NCBI RefSeq assembly: GCF_034009455.1
Contig: NZ_CP125380.1
Location: forward strand, 5,159,501-5,223,500
DNA length: 64,000 nt
Source: Pseudomonas sp. P5_109
GTDB taxonomy: Bacteria > Pseudomonadota > Gammaproteobacteria > Pseudomonadales > Pseudomonadaceae
Reading direction: 5' to 3'
Under the pieces are notes generated by a model that searched no databases, was not told where the DNA came from, and was given only the letters and a program-made list of their open reading frames with translations. A program made the translations under genes and the position numbers. Of this stretch, positions 63,308 to 64,000 are shown piece after piece (position 1 is the stretch's first letter; every line of letters begins with the position of its first letter).

Positions 63308-64000
63308 TCAGGATTTCGACCAGACAGTACGATTGATGTAGTCGGTGTAACTCAACACGACCCGAACGACCTGCTTCGACACTGGACCGGCCTGGTAATC
63401 CCTCACGACCGGAATAACGCGCTGGGTACGATCATGCTGGCTGGTTACCACACGTACGGCATCCAGAACGCCTTCCACTTTCAGGCCACTCATGATGAGG
63501 GTGCCTTCATCCATCCCTTCCGGACGCTCGTGCGCATTACGAATGGTAATGGCAGGCAGATTCAGGAGAGAGGCTTCCTCGGTAATGGTGCCGCTATCGG
63601 ACAGCACGCAGAACGCCGACATCTGCAACTTGATGTAGTCGAGCAGACCAAATGGCTTCGAGAAACGAATCAGAGGGTGGTCCAAAGACTCACCGATCGC
63701 TTCCAGGCGCTTGCGGGTACGCGGATGCGTGGAAACGATGATCGGGTACTGGTACTTGTCGGCCAGGGCTCGCAGCGTTTTGAGCAAATCGCGCAGGTTG
63801 TCCGGCGTATCGACGTTTTCCTCACGGTGAGCACTGACGATGAAGAACTTGTCCTGCTCCAGGCCTTCTCGCGCCAACACGTCGGAGGTGAGGATTTTCG
63901 GCATGTAATAGTCGAGCACCTCCTCCATGTGCGAACCGGTCTTGATGATGGTTTCAGGACGAATCCCTTCCGCAATCAGATAACGCCGGGCATGCTCGGT
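63308..64000 (-). CDS. UDP-N-acetylglucosamine 2-epimerase-type enzyme (WbjD/FnlC-like), partial
   Basis: About 230 C-terminal residues; the frame is open to the window edge and the N-terminus lies beyond 64000. 'FFIVSAHREENVDTPDNLRD' and 'ISTHPRTRKRL'-type context ('IVSTHPRTRKRLEA'), 'CVLSDSGTITEEASLLNLPA' and 'TIRNAHERPEGMDEGTLIMS' are the 2-epimerase GT-B-like motifs. The ending 'SYTDYINRTVWSKS' resembles the WbjD/FnlC subgroup (last step to UDP-L-FucNAc) more than WecB. The short frame seen at 63928 is an internal ATG. Confidence 0.87.
   Translation of the reverse strand, partial: TEHARRYLIAEGIRPETIIKTGSHMEEVLDYYMPKILTSDVLAREGLEQDKFFIVSAHREENVDTPDNLRDLLKTLRALADKYQYPIIVSTHPRTRKRLEAIGESLDHPLIRFSKPFGLLDYIKLQMSAFCVLSDSGTITEEASLLNLPAITIRNAHERPEGMDEGTLIMSGLKVEGVLDAVRVVTSQHDRTQRVIPVVRDYQAGPVSKQVVRVVLSYTDYINRTVWSKS

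Overview
The window is a stretch of chromosome from a Pseudomonas of the fluorescens type. This is inferred from gene content and order (EF-P with the rhamnosyltransferase EarP, cysB, the lipoprotein gene oprI, a full kdp operon, and a wbpM/wbpL O-antigen tail), from high GC, and from the many REP palindromes of the 'gtgggagcgggcttgctcgcga' type. All calls come from reading the sequence and the translated proteins by eye; no database was searched. No rRNA, tRNA or CRISPR array was seen.

Layout. 1-6.5 kb: the end of a LysR regulator, a TauE/SafE exporter, a second LysR regulator, then an organic-peroxide module (ohrR, ohr, secreted esterase). A 1,438-bp IS110-family element and a tandem REP array lie between ohrR and ohr. 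6.6-17.4 kb: mostly housekeeping genes (efp-earP, a Gre-like protein, cysB, a universal stress protein, a thioredoxin-like/panE/5'-nucleotidase operon, a PilZ protein, DAHP synthase, oprI, an L,D-transpeptidase). 17.4-20 kb: a repeat-rich gap with a second, nonsense-mutated IS110 copy between two inverted copies of a ~260-bp dispersed repeat. 20-34 kb: tesA with the divergent ABC pair ybbA/ybbP, greB, DoxX, a lytic transglycosylase, TatD, a chemoreceptor, thioesterase, CHAD and patatin proteins, with REP pairs in most gaps. 34-42.2 kb: kdpFABC and kdpDE. 42.5-45.4 kb: rmlB-rmlA-rmlD. 45.6-50.1 kb: an ethanolamine-type permease, a DUF2897 peptide, and a TetR/ketoacyl-synthase/SDR group. 50.6-64 kb: a surface and secretion region with a Wzz-like chain-length protein, a type I secretion system (ABC, HlyD, TolC), its probable secreted substrate, ComEA, and the end of an O-antigen cluster (wbpM, wbpL, epimerase, 2-epimerase running off the window).

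How the genes connect. RmlB, RmlA and RmlD make dTDP-L-rhamnose (RmlC is not here), the sugar EarP puts on Arg32 of EF-P. OhrR, Ohr and the esterase form a peroxide response. KdpDE should drive kdpFABC under potassium limitation. The type I exporter is divergent from, and probably secretes, a protein that joins a transglutaminase-like N-terminal domain to RTX calcium-binding repeats.

The two most interesting points are: (1) the IS110 element carries a ~130-nt non-coding segment downstream of its transposase in which I can align four guide-like stretches, in bridge-RNA order, with the REP target flanks and with the element's own ends; (2) the transglutaminase-like/RTX protein and its dedicated exporter sit inside the wzz-wbpM O-antigen boundaries.
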